A stretch of DNA of 64,000 nucleotides from Panorpa germanica (GCA_963678705.1 OY783209.1:16616001-16680000); one strand, 5' to 3'; numbered from the stretch's first letter, positions 1 through 11,060 are shown. Numbers and translations: made by a program. The notes: generated from the letters alone by a model not told the origin.

Positions 1-280
1 TTGAAGGTTTAAAACCGTTGTTGATAAAAATTCACAAATAGTGAAAAATGCAGAAAAAACGGAATATTGTTCATAACTTGTTCATAACAGTCATAACTTG
101 TTGTGGAGGTTATGTATTTATTATATTAATTGTGAATATTTCAACATTACAATCTACAGTATTATATTTCTAAATAGGTCCGTTTCCTTCTTCCCTGTAC
201 TTTGCCTCTTCTCGACAAACCCTCTTAAGTAATCAATCAAACAATCCTTAAAAAATTAAAATTAAAATAGAACTATTTGA

Positions 281-750
281 AATTATAAAGTAAAGTTTAA
301 CTCTCACAATTACTCGTATATACAATTTTATGTTTCAAAATTAGCTCTTACATATAAAATATGATTCATTTTCTATATAAGTTCTCATGTGTTCTAAATT
401 TTTTTGTAAATAAATAATTGTATTTATTATAACAATTCGATTTTGTTTTTGTTATTTGTTGTTGTTTGCTGATTGATGTTGGATGTTTGGATATTGAATA
501 TTTATTATATTATTGAAGGGTTTTCTTAGAGATTAAAAATTAAAAAACAAAAGAAAAAATTATAAAAAATGACACAAGAAACATACTGAAGTTGTGAAAT
601 GAGTTTTAGTCTTATATTAGAGACTTATCATCATGTTTAAATTGTATCAACCGGCGTTGTCCGTATGTGTTTAATTTAGTTAATAAGTGTGTAATTAAAT
701 TACTTATAAGGAGTCGTAATGAAATAATTTTAACTTCAATAAAAATAACA
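281..750 (+). repeat. Dispersed AT-rich repeat, copy 1
   Basis: This stretch matches 26,570-27,105 in the same orientation over about 470 bases with small indels. Shared landmarks are the GTAAAGTTTAACTCT start, the TATTGAATATTTATTATATT core, CCGGCGTTGTCCGTATGTGT, and the AAGGAGTCGTAATGAAATAA end. No coding frame runs through both copies. It is probably a non-autonomous element or the end of a larger one; no terminal repeats were recognised. Confidence 0.75.
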
Positions 751-2808
751 TATGCTGCTAATGTCTAAGTAAAATATTAATTTAAAGATATAATTAATAT
801 TAAGTAACTCCAGAGTGATATTATTATTTAAACATTATAAAAATACAATGCCGTACAAGCTAATTTCGTAAGCATCACTTATCCATTCAAAGTCGTAACA
901 ATCTGCATATGTTAGTAATATAATAAATATAAAACATGACAAATAACTTAATACTTCATACAAATAGTTAATATAACAAACAGCTGCCTAATTGTTTTAA
1001 GTAAAAAGCATTGTGATATTCTAAATATTGTTACCGCCCAAATGATTCCATCAACAACATAGTCGCAGATGTGTATTATATATTATATTCAATATAACTT
1101 CGTATTAGGAAACTTATAAATAAATTTAGTTAGTAGAACTCATCGTTGTCATAGAACTTAGTATATAACATTATTACCTAATTCAAACTTATCGTCACAA
1201 TATAGTTGATATAGATATTAGAACCATTGTTTTAGACAACAAATTATTCGTAATAACAAGAAATATTATATTTCTCTGTAAAGTTAACAAATCATACAGT
1301 CCACTTTATATCTAAGGTTTAGGCGATCAACAGAAAACTCTTCAAAAATTTAGAGTAGAGACTCAGGTAGAAAATGAATCTTGTAATTATCTTACGGTAA
1401 TCTAGCAAGTGTGAACCTTGAACTGCACAACAATTTTTTTATGGAAAGTAGTAAATGAACCTTTGAATTAGCTTGTGACAAACTAACGTGTGTAAAACTT
1501 ACATTATAAGATAATTTTGAACCAGGGGAAAAACGCTTTTAAAAGTTTCAAAGAAAGACAAAACCAGGCCAGAGGTAAAGACTTAAAACTCTAGAGGAGG
1601 ATAAGGAATGTTTATCTCTGAGATTTTTTAATCTGATTAGAAGCGGTTTCTTCAATTTTTAGTTTCTGTGGTATAATGAAACATATTGTGGAGCTATTGT
1701 ATTTCTGAAATTTTAATTAATGGGATTTATTAGGACATAGTTATTTAGAAAAAGCTGATCTCGTTTAAGTGAAGGCGATGGAATTTGAATTTTATCATAT
1801 AGGCTCTTTACGGGAAATAAATTCACCTATAGCTAATCTTAAACCTGCATTATAAATACTGTCAATGAGTTTGAGAATATTTTTATTATGTTTGATATAT
1901 TTTAATAGTACCATAATCTATTGTAAAGTAAATTATGTTAGAAAAATATACATTAGTGGTTTCTTGTGACTTCTCTTATGATGATGATGATGATATGATC
2001 GTATGATATTACTTTCATAACATTTAAGACAGTATTACACTTTGTTTTAAACCTTTGGATGTGGCTGACCCAGGATAATTGTTCACCGAAAATCATTCTC
2101 AAATATAAAATTTTGTGTAATATGTATGTTTTACATTACACTCGTATGTATATTGTCAGTCTTGAAGGAGAAATTAACTTCGGCTTTTTCCTAAAAGGGA
2201 TGCTTTTAGTTTTTGTAGTTAAAAGTGCAAATCCAGTTTTATTAGACCAATCTTCTAGGCAGTTCAGAGCTGATTGAAGTTTCCTTTGTGCTATACTATG
2301 TCCTTGTTGCAGTAAGTAACTAAATCGTCAGGATAAAAGCCTGCTTTCAATAGATGTTTAAGTTTATTGAGTATGTTCTCTATGGAAATAAAAAATAATG
2401 TTAGACTAAGAATTAACCCTTCAGAAATGTCGTTTTCTTGTATAAATTCTTGTTTTCATTAAATTTTTAACTCGATGACCCTTAATTTCCATAGTTCTAG
2501 TGTTTTTAAAATGCTATTTACCCATGTTCGGTTGTATGCTTATTTATAATTGTCTAAGAAAATCCAGTGTGCTATTTGCAAAGCTATTAAGTACTTCCAT
2601 TTCTAGATTGTCTCTTTGGCCCGGTGTGGAGTGACGCTACCAAAAGCCACCAAAGTGTTTCTGGAGTATATATCATGGGGTATAATATATACAGTGTGGA
2701 GTGAAACATTATTTTTTTTTTATTCATCCCTAACCTTTTCTTTACTAAATATCTCTCGAACCAAAAGTATACCATGGTCTGCGTCTGTTTATTTTACATC
2801 TTTGGTTT
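751..2808. other. AT-rich non-coding stretch
   Basis: I see no gene, RNA or recognisable transposon protein here. A short ATG/ATGATG microsatellite lies near 1,978-1,996. The open frames in this stretch are short, low in complexity and unlike any protein I know. The last 5 bases before 2,814 belong to the target duplication of the copia element. Confidence 0.5.
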
Positions 2809-2813
2809 ATTTC

Positions 2814-2989
2814 TGTTGGATTTAAATTTAGCGCCCTCTCGGTATTGACACTATTGTATCTTTCTTTCTACACTCGGTAATACTGTAGTTAATTCTATAC
2901 TCTGTGACTCCATAACACATGTGTACATTTTAATTAAATAATAAACCTGATTAATATAAATTAATAGTTTATCTCTGCTAAATATAACA
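2814..2989 (+). repeat. Copia 5' LTR (176 bp)
   Basis: Direct repeat of 6,851-7,059, with TG...CA ends. It lacks 33 bases that are present in the 3' LTR. In the longer LTR a similar TAATNCTATACTCTGT string occurs twice, so this 5' LTR could have arisen by slippage between those two short repeats, or the 3' LTR by duplication. It would carry the promoter; no clear TATA box was singled out. Confidence 0.93.
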
Positions 2990-3003
2990 GGTTATCGGCC
3001 CAG
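2990..3003 (+). promoter_or_regulatory. Primer-binding site, half-tRNA type
   Basis: The 14 bases directly after the LTR, GGTTATCGGCCCAG, match the Drosophila copia primer site GGTTATGGGCCCAG at 13 of 14 positions. That site pairs with an internal, anticodon-region fragment of initiator methionine tRNA rather than with a tRNA 3' end. The single difference falls in the bases that would pair with the CAU anticodon. The assignment rests on my knowledge of the copia mechanism; the match itself is seen directly. Confidence 0.75.
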
Positions 3004-3147
3004 ATAAACCTAGAGACGTTTAGTGAGTGTTTTTCGGAAAAGTGGATAAAGACTTTAGTGTGGTGAACATAACCTTAAAAAAAAAAACGTGGCTGTTGAA
3101 ACTGTTTCTGTTCTTCTTTGTGTATAAAGTGTTCTCAACGAATAAAA

Positions 3148-6100
3148 ATGGCATCGAATAATTCACTGGCATTAATCGAGAAGTTAACCGGCCGTGAAAA
3201 CTATTCGACTTGGCAATTCGCAGTGAAAACATACCTACAACACGAAGAATTATGGGATTGTATTGAGGTTAACCCGGCGTCACCCACAGATTCAAAACGT
3301 GATACAAAAGCGAAAACAAAGTTAATTCTTCTGGTTGATCCGATCAATTACGTTCATATCCAAGAGGAAAACACGGCCAAAGGAGTTTGGGACAAATTGG
3401 CTGCAGTGTTCGACGACTCAGGACTTACACGCCGAGTTGGTCTGCTACGTGATTTATGTAACACATCGTTAAGTGGATGTCAAAGTATAGAAGAGTATGT
3501 GAGCAAAATTATGTCAACTGCTCACAAGCTGCGCAACATTGGCTTTAAAGTGGACGATGAGTGGCTCGGGACATTGCTGCTCTCCGGTTTGCCCAAATCA
3601 TATCAACCAATGATTATTGCGATCGAAAGCTCAGGCACAAAAATAACTGCAGACGGTGTTAAAGCAAAACTATTGCAAGATGTTAGAAATTCAGACAACA
3701 AAACAACGGCTTTTGCTGTCAACAAGAAGTTTCATAATAACTCTGTAAAGAAGAAGTTCTACAAGGGTCCGAGATGTTATTCCTGCAATCAATATGGACA
3801 TAAACGTTCTGAATGCAACAAATACAAACCCATGAACAAGACTCAGAAACCTAGCTCTTCTCATGCTGCTGTGTTTGTTACATCATCCCACTATGATGGC
3901 ACAAACTCCCACAACAAACATCCCACTTCGGCACATATGACTAAGACCAAGAATATAATTGTAAAGGAAACTACCCCTATAACAAAGAACATTCGTGTTG
4001 CTGATAACAAAGTGTTATCTGTGCAAAGCTCAGGAGATGTCAGCTTAAACATTTATGACCAAAACGGGCAAGAGAATAAGATTCTGTTCACAAATGTCTT
4101 ATATGTTCCTGAATTGGCAACTAATCTGATATCTGTAAGCCAAATTATTAAAAATGGAGGCCAAGTGAAATTTGATACCTCAGGCTGTGTGATCATGAAC
4201 AGCAAGAATCAAATAATAGCAACTGCGAGCATTGTAAATAACATGTACCGGCTGAACATGCCTGAAAGCCTTGCGCACATGTCTAGTGTTGAACATGAAA
4301 AAGATGCTTTTTGCTGGCACCAGAGGATGGGACATCTTAATTTCCAAACTTTGAAAAAATTGTCTGATAACACAGAGCATTTAACTTTCTCAGGAAATAC
4401 AGAAAATCTGAAATGCATAGCTTGTAAAGAAGGAAAGCAGACACGGTTACCTTTTAAAAGTGATGGATTAAGAGTCACCAAACACCTAGAACTGGTTCAT
4501 TCTGACGTATGTGGACCAATGGAAACCCAGTCTCTCGGTGGGAGCAGATATTTTTTAACCTTCCTAGATGAATATTCCAAGAAGATTTCAGTATACTTTC
4601 TTTACAACAAGTCTGAAGTGCTCAGTAAATTCAAAGAATTCAAGCAAGAAGTTGAAAATCAATTGGATGCTCGTATAAAGGTTCTTCGTACAGACAACGG
4701 ACTTGAATACGATAACAAAGCCTTCTCTGATTACCTGAAAGGTGCCGGAATCATTCATCAGACCACCACACCATACACGCCTGAACAGAATGGGACTGCG
4801 GAACGCATTAATCGGACACTGGTTGAAAAAGCGAAGTGCATGCTACTCAACGCTAGTCTGCCGAAGTTGTATTGGGCAGATGCAATACACACTGCTGCTT
4901 ACATCATCAATCGTTCCCCAACCAAATCCTTAGCTTTCAAGACTCCTATGGAAATCTGGTCTGGACGCAAACTTAATGTTAATCATATGCGTATATTTGG
5001 CTGCGAGGCAATGGTTCATCTACCTAAAGAAAAACGCAGAAAATGGGATCCAAAGGCTCACAGAATGATCTTCATCGGATACTGCGACAATACAAAAGGA
5101 TACAGATTCACATTACCAAATACTAGTAAGGTAATAAAGAGCAGAGATGCTACATTTCTTGAATCCTCAGTGAAAAGAGATTTTGTTTCGGTAGAATTGA
5201 ATGAGACAGAAATTGAAAATGACAAAACAAATACAAGAAAAGAAGATGTAAGAGAAAATGCAACAACGGAAGAGGACAGCTTGATTGACAACGACACAAA
5301 TTTAAAAGGTTCATATGAAACAGAGAAAGGAAACAGGTCAACATCCGACAGTGAATACTTACTTAACACTAGAATTGATTCTCCTCCCGTCAGTAATGTG
5401 ACATTGAGACCAAGAAATAAAAGAAAAAATAAGAATTTCAACTGTCCATGTACTGAAGAACACACTCATCTGTGTTTATTCTCATCCTGTGTTCCTGTAA
5501 CATATGATGAAGCAGTACATTTAACAAATAAAAATGAATGGAAAAAGTCAATCAATGAAGAACTTGTTGCTCATAAGAAAAATGAAACCTGGACATTGAT
5601 AGAAAAACCTCCAAATGCCAAAGTGATCGGTAGTAAATGGGTGTTCCGAATAAAAGAAGAGTCAACGGGTCCACGGTTCAAATCAAGACTTTGTGCTAAG
5701 GGATTTGCACAAACCGCAGGTATTGACTACACAGAAACCTTCGCTCCGACTGTAAGGTATGATTCAATACGTTTATTGCTTTCCATGGCTGTTCAAAATA
5801 AACTTAAAATCTTACAACTTAATGTAAAAACTGCATTTTTATATGGTGAACTTGAAGAGACCATATTTATGACTCCGCCTGAAGGTCTATCCTGTGAAAA
5901 CAGCATGCAAATTGAGATATTTAGCAACGGTATTTTTATACATCAGACCAAGTATGTGGAACAACTGTTAGAGAAGTTTAACATGACTGACGCTAACCCG
6001 AACACTGTTCCAGTGGACCCCCATGTCAAGCTACAAAAGGAAGATGGAGAACCAGAGAAAAACTATCCTTATAGAGAAGCTGTAGGTTCTCTCATGCATC

Positions 6101-6750
6101 TGGCTACAGTCAGTCGACCAGAAATTATGTTTGCCGTAAGCCTGGTAAGTCGATTTTTAAGTTGCTATAACAAATCACACTGGAATGCTGTCACGAAGAT
6201 CTTCAAGTACCTGAAGGATACTAAAGATTATGGCCTGAACTACTCATCAACATCAGAGCCACCAGCTGTTACTGGTTATAGTGATGCTGATTATGCAAAC
6301 GATATTGATACAAGACATTCAGTTACTGGCTACGTCTTCATAAAGAATGGTGCTGCTGTAACATGGTCAAGCCAACGCCAACAGACGGTTGCTCTGTCAA
6401 CAACAGAAGCTGAATTTATGGCCGCCTGTGCTGCAACAAAAGAAGCTATGTGGATAAAGCAAGTGTTAAGTGATATTGGTGAATATAAACAAGACACTAT
6501 GTGTTTACATTTGGACAATCAAAGTGCCATCAGTGTAATAAAGAATATAAATTTTTATAAAAGATGTAAACATATTGATATTAAGTATCACTTCATAAAA
6601 GAAAAATATTCTCAAAAGATTATAGATCTTAAATCTGTAAGCACTGCTGATCAATATGCAGATATATTAACTAAAGCATTGTCAAAAGATAAATTCCAAT
6701 TCTTAAGATCTAAACTTGGTATGCTTAACTACAACTCTTTTGTTAAGTGA
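3148..6750 (+). CDS. Copia gag-pol polyprotein with internal RT deletion
   Basis: The frame of about 1,200 codons is given from ATG 3,148 (AAAAATGGC context, MASNNS...), because copia gag proteins start close before the LxGxNYxxW motif; an upstream in-frame ATG at 3,118 adds ten residues. Order: gag; CCHC knuckle CYSCNQYGHKRSEC (about residues 210-223); protease region; GAG-pre-integrase with HHCC zinc ligands; integrase core with D453, D516 and E552 (35-residue D-E spacing); RT start with SKWVFRIK and FAPTVR; RNase H with YSDADYA (about 1046), the STTEAE motif and LDNQSA. After PEGLSCENS (near residue 919) the protein jumps to IFIHQTKYVEQLLEKFNM. The LYGLKQ and YVDD blocks of copia RT are therefore absent. 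No D(S/T)G protease triad is visible before SAHMT either. The frame stays open throughout. Confidence 0.93.
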   Translation: MASNNSLALIEKLTGRENYSTWQFAVKTYLQHEELWDCIEVNPASPTDSKRDTKAKTKLILLVDPINYVHIQEENTAKGVWDKLAAVFDDSGLTRRVGLLRDLCNTSLSGCQSIEEYVSKIMSTAHKLRNIGFKVDDEWLGTLLLSGLPKSYQPMIIAIESSGTKITADGVKAKLLQDVRNSDNKTTAFAVNKKFHNNSVKKKFYKGPRCYSCNQYGHKRSECNKYKPMNKTQKPSSSHAAVFVTSSHYDGTNSHNKHPTSAHMTKTKNIIVKETTPITKNIRVADNKVLSVQSSGDVSLNIYDQNGQENKILFTNVLYVPELATNLISVSQIIKNGGQVKFDTSGCVIMNSKNQIIATASIVNNMYRLNMPESLAHMSSVEHEKDAFCWHQRMGHLNFQTLKKLSDNTEHLTFSGNTENLKCIACKEGKQTRLPFKSDGLRVTKHLELVHSDVCGPMETQSLGGSRYFLTFLDEYSKKISVYFLYNKSEVLSKFKEFKQEVENQLDARIKVLRTDNGLEYDNKAFSDYLKGAGIIHQTTTPYTPEQNGTAERINRTLVEKAKCMLLNASLPKLYWADAIHTAAYIINRSPTKSLAFKTPMEIWSGRKLNVNHMRIFGCEAMVHLPKEKRRKWDPKAHRMIFIGYCDNTKGYRFTLPNTSKVIKSRDATFLESSVKRDFVSVELNETEIENDKTNTRKEDVRENATTEEDSLIDNDTNLKGSYETEKGNRSTSDSEYLLNTRIDSPPVSNVTLRPRNKRKNKNFNCPCTEEHTHLCLFSSCVPVTYDEAVHLTNKNEWKKSINEELVAHKKNETWTLIEKPPNAKVIGSKWVFRIKEESTGPRFKSRLCAKGFAQTAGIDYTETFAPTVRYDSIRLLLSMAVQNKLKILQLNVKTAFLYGELEETIFMTPPEGLSCENSMQIEIFSNGIFIHQTKYVEQLLEKFNMTDANPNTVPVDPHVKLQKEDGEPEKNYPYREAVGSLMHLATVSRPEIMFAVSLVSRFLSCYNKSHWNAVTKIFKYLKDTKDYGLNYSSTSEPPAVTGYSDADYANDIDTRHSVTGYVFIKNGAAVTWSSQRQQTVALSTTEAEFMAACAATKEAMWIKQVLSDIGEYKQDTMCLHLDNQSAISVIKNINFYKRCKHIDIKYHFIKEKYSQKIIDLKSVSTADQYADILTKALSKDKFQFLRSKLGMLNYNSFVK

Positions 6751-6842
6751 TATGTTAGAATATCTTGTACTATAACTTGATTAATATTTTCATGTTTTTT
6801 GCACTCAATTAATCATAATTTGTTGTTAGAATGTCTAAATTT

Positions 6843-6850
6843 AGAGGGAG
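6843..6850 (+). promoter_or_regulatory. Polypurine tract
   Basis: AGAGGGAG lies immediately before the TG of the 3' LTR, the expected place for the plus-strand primer of an LTR element. It is the only strong purine run there. Confidence 0.75.
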
Positions 6851-7059
6851 TGTTGGATTTAAATTTAGCGCCCTCTCGGTATTGACACTATTGTATCTTT
6901 CTTTCTACACTCGGTAATACTGTAGTTAATACTATACTCTGTAATACCGTCCTACTATGTAATTCTATACTCTGTGACTCCATAACACATGTGTACATTT
7001 TAATTAAATAATAAACCTGATTAATATAAATTAATAGTTTATCTCTGCTAAATATAACA
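6851..7059 (+). repeat. Copia 3' LTR (209 bp)
   Basis: The longer of the two LTRs. It is identical by eye to the 5' LTR apart from one 33-bp segment near its middle, where a TAATNCTATACTCTGT string is repeated. It ends ATAACA, followed by the target duplication ATTTC at 7,060-7,064. Confidence 0.93.
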
Positions 7060-7064
7060 ATTTC

Positions 7065-8036
7065 ATAATCTGTTTTTAATATTTTTACATTTTCATATTG
7101 TCTTATTAATTATTTGTTGTTTATTCTTGTTCTGTTATTGGTTTTAATTATTTTAGTTTTTCAAGATTTGTTTTTTTTTTATTGTCAAAGAATTTAGTTC
7201 CTTTTCAATATTTAAGATGCGCCTAAAAAATGTATTTATCATCTAAAGATTCTACTAATTCTGGTTACGCGCTTTCTCTTGTTTTGTTGTACGTTAGATG
7301 TGGATGTTATTTGATTCATATGTTTTTTGTTATAATATATTATATAATAACAAAATAAATATATATATAATGCATTTTGTTAAATTATTTTTTTAAATTT
7401 GTTTTTTATACTAGTTATATTGTTATAACTATATTTTGTTTCAGGTAACTTAATTTATCGGAAGCTGGTTAGTAATGGTAAAGTATGGTAAATCTAAACA
7501 AGTCTCATCCTCATCGTTACTTTAATCTAGTAATCCAGTAAACTCAACGGTTGCACTTGGTTTAGATTTATTTATTACTTGGATGCTATGGTGGAAATAA
7601 AGAAATTTAATAGCTGCTGCTCTGATTCATGTAGTACTGCTGCTCCCATCTGCTACTAAAAGTTAATCGCTAATATAGCGATAGCGTCCATATCTGCACT
7701 AAGTGTACAAATGGAATATCTCGTCTGTGGAAATGAAATTAAGGCATTTCTTTTTGCATAAATTTCTACAGCTCCCTTTTGCTGTAAGAATGTTGTTACT
7801 GTCGGAACATGGAACACCATATATATGCTAGCTTATGAATTAAATCTAATTGCTGATACTTCGAAAATGAAGCTTATAAATTTCTTCCATGACGTGTTCT
7901 ACTGTTATAATTACACCGTTACAATTTAATTGCTGTTGTAACGGTAAGCACCATGTTGGTATAAGTTGATATAAATGAAATATTACGGCTGTTTTACTAG
8001 AAATGGACCACATACAAGATGGTAAATGCAATTGCC
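7065..8036. other. AT-rich flank leading into tandem array
   Basis: No gene seen. From about 7,570 onward there are loose matches to the downstream tandem unit (for example CTGCTGCTCC..ATCTGCT and GTAAATGCAATTGCCGATACT), suggesting decayed outer copies of the 8.0-8.5 kb array. Confidence 0.4.
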
Positions 8037-8492
8037 GATACTCTGGACAGTCATCAAGTCTATCAAGCTATGGTGCTTCTATTTACTATAAGAATATATC
8101 TGCTATTGGAATGGTAAAACATCACATGTACAAGATGGATAATTCAATATCCTCAAGTTCCGGTACTCTGGACATTCATCTAGTCTAACCAGCTATGCTG
8201 CTTCTATCTGCTGTTGGAATGGTGAAATATCACGTGTACAAGATGATTAATTCAATATCTTTTTGCTCCGGTACTCTGGACATTCATTTAGTTCAACAAG
8301 CTATGCTGTATCTATTTACTATGTGAATTTACCTGCTAAAGGAATGGTATAGTATCATGTGTAGAAAATGGTAAATTCCATCTCTCCTTGCTCTGATACT
8401 CTAGACATTCATTTAGTTCAACAAGCTATGCTGCTTCTATCTGCTGTTGTAATGGTGAAACATCACGTGTATAACTTAGGCAATTTAATCGC
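8037..8492 (+). repeat. Tandem array, alternating 125/108-bp units
   Basis: Four diverged units begin with (G)ATACTCTGGACATTCAT-like sequence at 8,037, 8,162, 8,270 and 8,395. Landmarks in order are AAGCTATG, TGCTTCTAT, GGAATGGT, ATCACGTGTA and AATTCAATATC. Units 1 and 3 are 125 bp; unit 2 is 108 bp. Units 2 and 4 share a 17-bp deficit after CTTCTAT. The short frame across 8,003-8,188 is only an open reading of the repeat. Confidence 0.8.
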
Positions 8493-10639
8493 ATAATCTG
8501 CACTAAATAACTGAAACAGTTAAGAGGCCGCATCTACGTAAGGGGTATATACTTTAATCTTCTGATTATGGATTACCCTAGAAAGTCCTGAATAAAAGCA
8601 TTTCGTTTTCAAATTACGCGGCTCCTACCTTTTTTCTATACTATGGATGTTTGCTTCATAAGGGTACTCATATATAAGGGATGACCAATTTGTTTTTTTT
8701 TTTTTTGTTATACTGCAGACGTTTTCTTAACTAAAAGATCAGTATATTATTAATTATTTTTTATTTAAAAATGTTTGAGAGTTGGAATAATAGGATTAAT
8801 ACAATATTTATTAGTCTTAGTTTAGCCAAGTGAAGAACATGGAAGGCAATTGAGATTCTACATTTTTTAATGGACCGGTAAGTGTAAATTACTTAATTCA
8901 AAAAAAAGTTATATCGTGTTATTTGTTTTTAATATTTTCTTTGTGTTATAGAAGTCTGTTCTTGTGAAGAATATACACTTATGGAAATTGCTGATCATGC
9001 TGAAAATTAATATGGAGAAATAATTGTGTATAACTGCAACTTACTTTACAACACGGGATACACTGTGATCGTTTAGAAATGTTGTGGTGGTGATTTCTAA
9101 ATTAGGATTCGACAAGTTACTCATAAAATAAATGTCAGTCAGTTAAATAAAATGATAACATATGCTAGGTCTGCATGTTTAGCATCATTATTTTTACTGA
9201 CAAAATCACTTGCTGCTTCGAATTTCACAGATAAGCATTTAATGAGCACATTGACAACTACATTTATCTTTTACGTTAGATCATTTTACATCTAGATAAG
9301 AGTGCTTTTACAGAAATTATATGAGTCTTTTTATATGTTATTCTATTGTTCTACCTTTGTATTTTATATCATTTTATTTTAAAGTTTCTGTCATTCATTT
9401 ACGAACTGTTGTACTGGTGATTACCATGTTAAAGATTGATGAGCTGTTGATAAAATTCGCAAGAAAAGACTTAACAAGTTATTTAAGGTAAATAGTAAAA
9501 TCTAATTAATTAAAAAGAAATCATATTTCGTGTTGAGAATACTTAATTTAAAATTTTCTTTTAGGAAAACGGCGGATGTACTGACACGAAAATATGCCTT
9601 TGGATAAATTAGTTTACTAACGAAACTCATATATTGCGAGGCATCTCCACTTACCATTTTAGTACCAGCTTTTACTAATAGAGTAGTTTTACATTAAAAC
9701 GTATGCAAGATAATTATGAAGTAAGTAACTTAATAATATTTAAACTTAAAATAATAAAATAAAATTAATGTAATATTTTACTTAAGCAATACCTAATAAT
9801 ATTTAATCTAAAAGAATCTCATTATCAAAGTTGCTGGGGGTGTCCAAGTGCTAACTTAAATAGTGGACGTTGCTTATTTAAATAGATCTTATCACATTGA
9901 AACAAGAATTGAAATAAATTCGCGTAATGAAGTCCTGCGGATTACAATAACAGAGATTCTGCATGTGCCGTTAAAATTAAATTGATCTAAAACACATAAA
10001 TATAGCAATAAAAGCAAAATCATTTAATGGAAGGGGTTTTTTACCATGAGACCCTATCTGTACTTCAAAATATTTCAAATATTTCAATAAAAAAATTTAA
10101 AATTTGAATGAAATTTGATTCACTGGTGCATTATTGGGTAACTATTTGATATAGCTGCCACTTTTGTTTTTCACTTTGTAAAAAAAATACTGCATTTTTT
10201 TATGTTTTATTATGCTTATTGTATTCTCAAAACATGTGAAAATCACTACGTAATATTTCTTTTACCGCTTTATATTAAGAAATAGAAGATATTGAGGGTT
10301 AAAGTTGACCAAAAAATGTGATATTTGACAACATTTTACACATAATTTCGTTAATATTGGCCAGTGTAATACTTACTTCCCAAGATTCAAACCAACTATA
10401 AATATATGTGATGTGTTTGAATATATGATAAAATAAATTTACAAATGGTTTAAATATGTGATTTCAAATATTCAAAAAAGCGCGGTGCTTTTAAATACTT
10501 AATTTTACATGTTTCTAATTTAGTAATTATATACATGTAGGGTTTACACTAGTTCGATAAAAAGATATAAATAAAGATAAAGATAAATATAGCAGATGTG
10601 GTTGGGTGCAGAAAAAAGGGAGGGAGGAGAAGGAGAGGG
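8493..10639. other. AT-rich non-coding stretch
   Basis: No gene, RNA or transposon protein recognised. Long A/T runs are frequent. Confidence 0.45.
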
Positions 10640-11060
10640 GGATGCCTAAAAAAGAGAAAGGAATGGAATAGCGATCGAGGAGGCAGAAAGAAGAAGAGAA
10701 GGAAGCGCAAGTGTGGAAGATGAGCTAAGAAGAAAAAACAAGGAGATACAGCAACAGGAAAAAATGGAAAAAATCGAGAAGAGCTATTACAACACAAGAT
10801 ATAAAAAGATTTGTGAGAGATAGATACTACATTACTTAAGAGAAAAAGACATAAAAACATGAGAAGGATTGCTAGACTTAGATTGGGAAAAAGAGAAAGG
10901 AATGGAATGGCGATCGAGGAGGCAGAAAGAAGAAGAGAAGTAGGCGCAAGTGTGGAAGATGAGCTAAGGAGGAGAGACAAAGAGATACAGCAACAGGAAA
11001 GAATGGAAAAAATCGAGAAGAGCAATTACAACACAAGATATAAAAGGATTTGTCATCAGA
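10640..11060 (+). pseudogene. LINE ORF2 C-terminal fragment, tandemly duplicated
   Basis: Two copies of about 165-170 bp, starting near 10,647 and 10,888 (about 240 apart), read as highly charged peptide with stops: RERNGMAIEEAERRRE, then DKEIQQQERMEKIEKS, then YNTRYKRI. Between them lie YLREKDIK and RRIARLRLG. The order IEKSxYNxxYKxI - YLR - RRIARLRLG resembles the region just before the zinc knuckle of R1/I-type LINE ORF2 proteins common in insects. Frameshifts and stops make it a dead fragment. The family call comes from memory of that motif order and is tentative; the duplication is seen directly. Confidence 0.5.

Larger units (their letters stand above)
2814..7059 (+). mobile_element. 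Ty1/copia LTR retrotransposon, RT-deleted
   Basis: A complete LTR-to-LTR element is flanked by a perfect 5-bp target duplication ATTTC (2,809-2,813 and 7,060-7,064). Both LTRs start TGTTGG and end ATAACA. The 5' LTR is followed at once by a primer-binding site, and a purine tract precedes the 3' LTR. One long frame encodes gag and pol in copia order (integrase before RT). The LTRs are identical by eye apart from a 33-bp indel, so the insertion is young. However, a block of RT including the catalytic YVDD motif is missing in frame, so this copy is expected to be non-autonomous. Confidence 0.95.

Noticed and set aside
5058-5465. 135-codon minus-strand frame
   Set aside because: Lies wholly antisense to the integrase-RT linker of the copia polyprotein.
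8003-8188. 61-codon frame
   Set aside because: An open reading across the tandem repeat.
10549-11025. 158-codon minus-strand frame rich in Ser, Leu and Phe
   Set aside because: It is antisense to the purine-rich duplicated LINE fragment and its composition follows directly from that bias; no domain or signal supports it.
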